Positions 63,501 through 64,000 of a stretch of 64,000 bases of DNA are shown one piece after another. Source of the stretch: Dermatophagoides farinae (Eukaryota; Arthropoda; Arachnida; Sarcoptiformes; Pyroglyphidae); the NCBI RefSeq assembly GCF_024713945.1, contig NC_134685.1, positions 682,001-746,000 on the forward strand. Direction: 5' to 3'. The position numbers were made by a program, and so were the translations under genes. Each line of letters begins with the position of its first letter. Positions within the stretch are counted from its first letter, which is position 1. Below the pieces are notes generated by a model. The model worked only from the letters and a program-made list of their open reading frames with translations. It did not search any database and had not been told where the DNA came from.

Positions 63501-64000
63501 ATTATAAAAAAAACTGGAAAAAAATGCAATAAAAAAACAAGCCGGTCTTTGATTTTCTTTTTTGTTTTCTCTTTGGATTTTATTTCAAACAATAAAAAAT
63601 TGTTCCAAATGGAACAATCATTATGGTTTTTTGTTTTGTTTTTTTTTAAAAAGTGGAGTGAATGGAAAACAGAATAAAAATGAATGAATGCAGAATTTCG
63701 ATTAAAAATTAGGCTTTTAAAATGGAAAATTCTTTTTTTTTCCTGAGACAAAGTTGATGATGATGATGATGATGGAAAACAGAATGTAAAAAGATTATGT
63801 ACAAAAAAAAATTCCAAGAACAACATGAAACACAAGATCAAGAGAAAAAAAAGACATTGTTCCAAATAAAAATAAGACAAAGAAACAAAACAAAAAAAAG
63901 ATGTACAAAAATGAATTAGTAGTGAAAACAAGAATAAAAAAAAACAATAGAAATTGGTGCTTTGTGATTCATTAAGCCGCAAACAAACAATGTGAAACCA

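Larger units (their letters stand above)
56628..64000. other. gene-poor low-complexity stretch
   Basis: 7.4 kb of A/T tracts and microsatellites, including (TG)15 at 58332-58361, (GAT)9 at about 58535-58562, poly-A at 59646-59670 and (AG)16 at 60481-60513. The long minus-strand ORF at 63437-63982 is F/S/K-biased and not accepted. The 5' exon of the second ZP gene may lie here but was not found. Confidence 0.6.

Noticed and set aside
63600-63620. Palindrome ATTGTTCCA-AA-TGGAACAAT
   Set aside because: Nine-base stem of low complexity with no gene or copies nearby; not enough to call an element.
63437-63982. Longest ORF in the right desert (181 codons, minus)
   Set aside because: Dominated by F, S, L and K from T-rich and GAT repeats; no domain, no plausible splice context.

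Overview
The window looks like nuclear DNA of an acariform, probably astigmatid, mite (house-dust or scabies mite type). It is strongly AT-rich and full of microsatellites ((CA)n, (GAT)n, (CAA)n, poly-A). Most introns are only 60-103 bp with GTAAGT/GTATGT donors, and the proteins are arthropod types: a White-type ABCG transporter, an ANCE-like M2 peptidase, two ZP-domain cuticle/apical-matrix proteins and an ACP7-like acid phosphatase. The species assignment is inference; no ribosomal or mitochondrial marker is present.

Layout: (1) 1-1.5 kb, a multi-pass membrane protein of chemoreceptor-like topology (+). (2) 1.5-9.8 kb, gene-poor low-complexity DNA, then the first coding exon of a class A peptide GPCR (-). 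(3) 10.3-21.6 kb, another low-complexity desert. (4) 21.6-25.4 kb, two tandem secreted VWC-like cysteine-rich paralogues (+), then a possible small membrane ORF. (5) 26.6-30.4 kb, a seven-exon ZP-domain gene (-). (6) 35.8-37.3 kb, an ACP7-type purple acid phosphatase (-). (7) 41.0-53.8 kb, a compact cluster: SEM1/DSS1 (+), an ANCE-like peptidase (-), a secreted mite-type protein (+), an ABCG transporter (-) with a tRNA-Ala gene inside one intron, three tandem intronless paralogues of an unrecognised family (-), and a second member of the secreted mite-type family (-). (8) 55.1-56.6 kb, the 3' part of a second ZP gene (-). (9) 56.6-64 kb, low-complexity DNA with no supported gene.

The most unusual items are the tRNA-Ala(AGC) gene, which carries a 54-nt intron containing a TTG microsatellite and sits in an ABCG intron, and the three-gene tandem family with a possible PH-like N-terminal fold, acidic repeat-built C-termini, conserved TATA boxes and a conserved 3' motif. 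Other points are a GPCR exon whose frame breaks inside a trinucleotide repeat, and tandem VWC-like paralogues with non-matching intron positions. Trinucleotide repeats of the deserts also run into many coding exons and encode D, S, H, M and Q tracts. Splice models were built by hand from donor/acceptor motifs, phase and protein continuity; they were not tested against RNA data.
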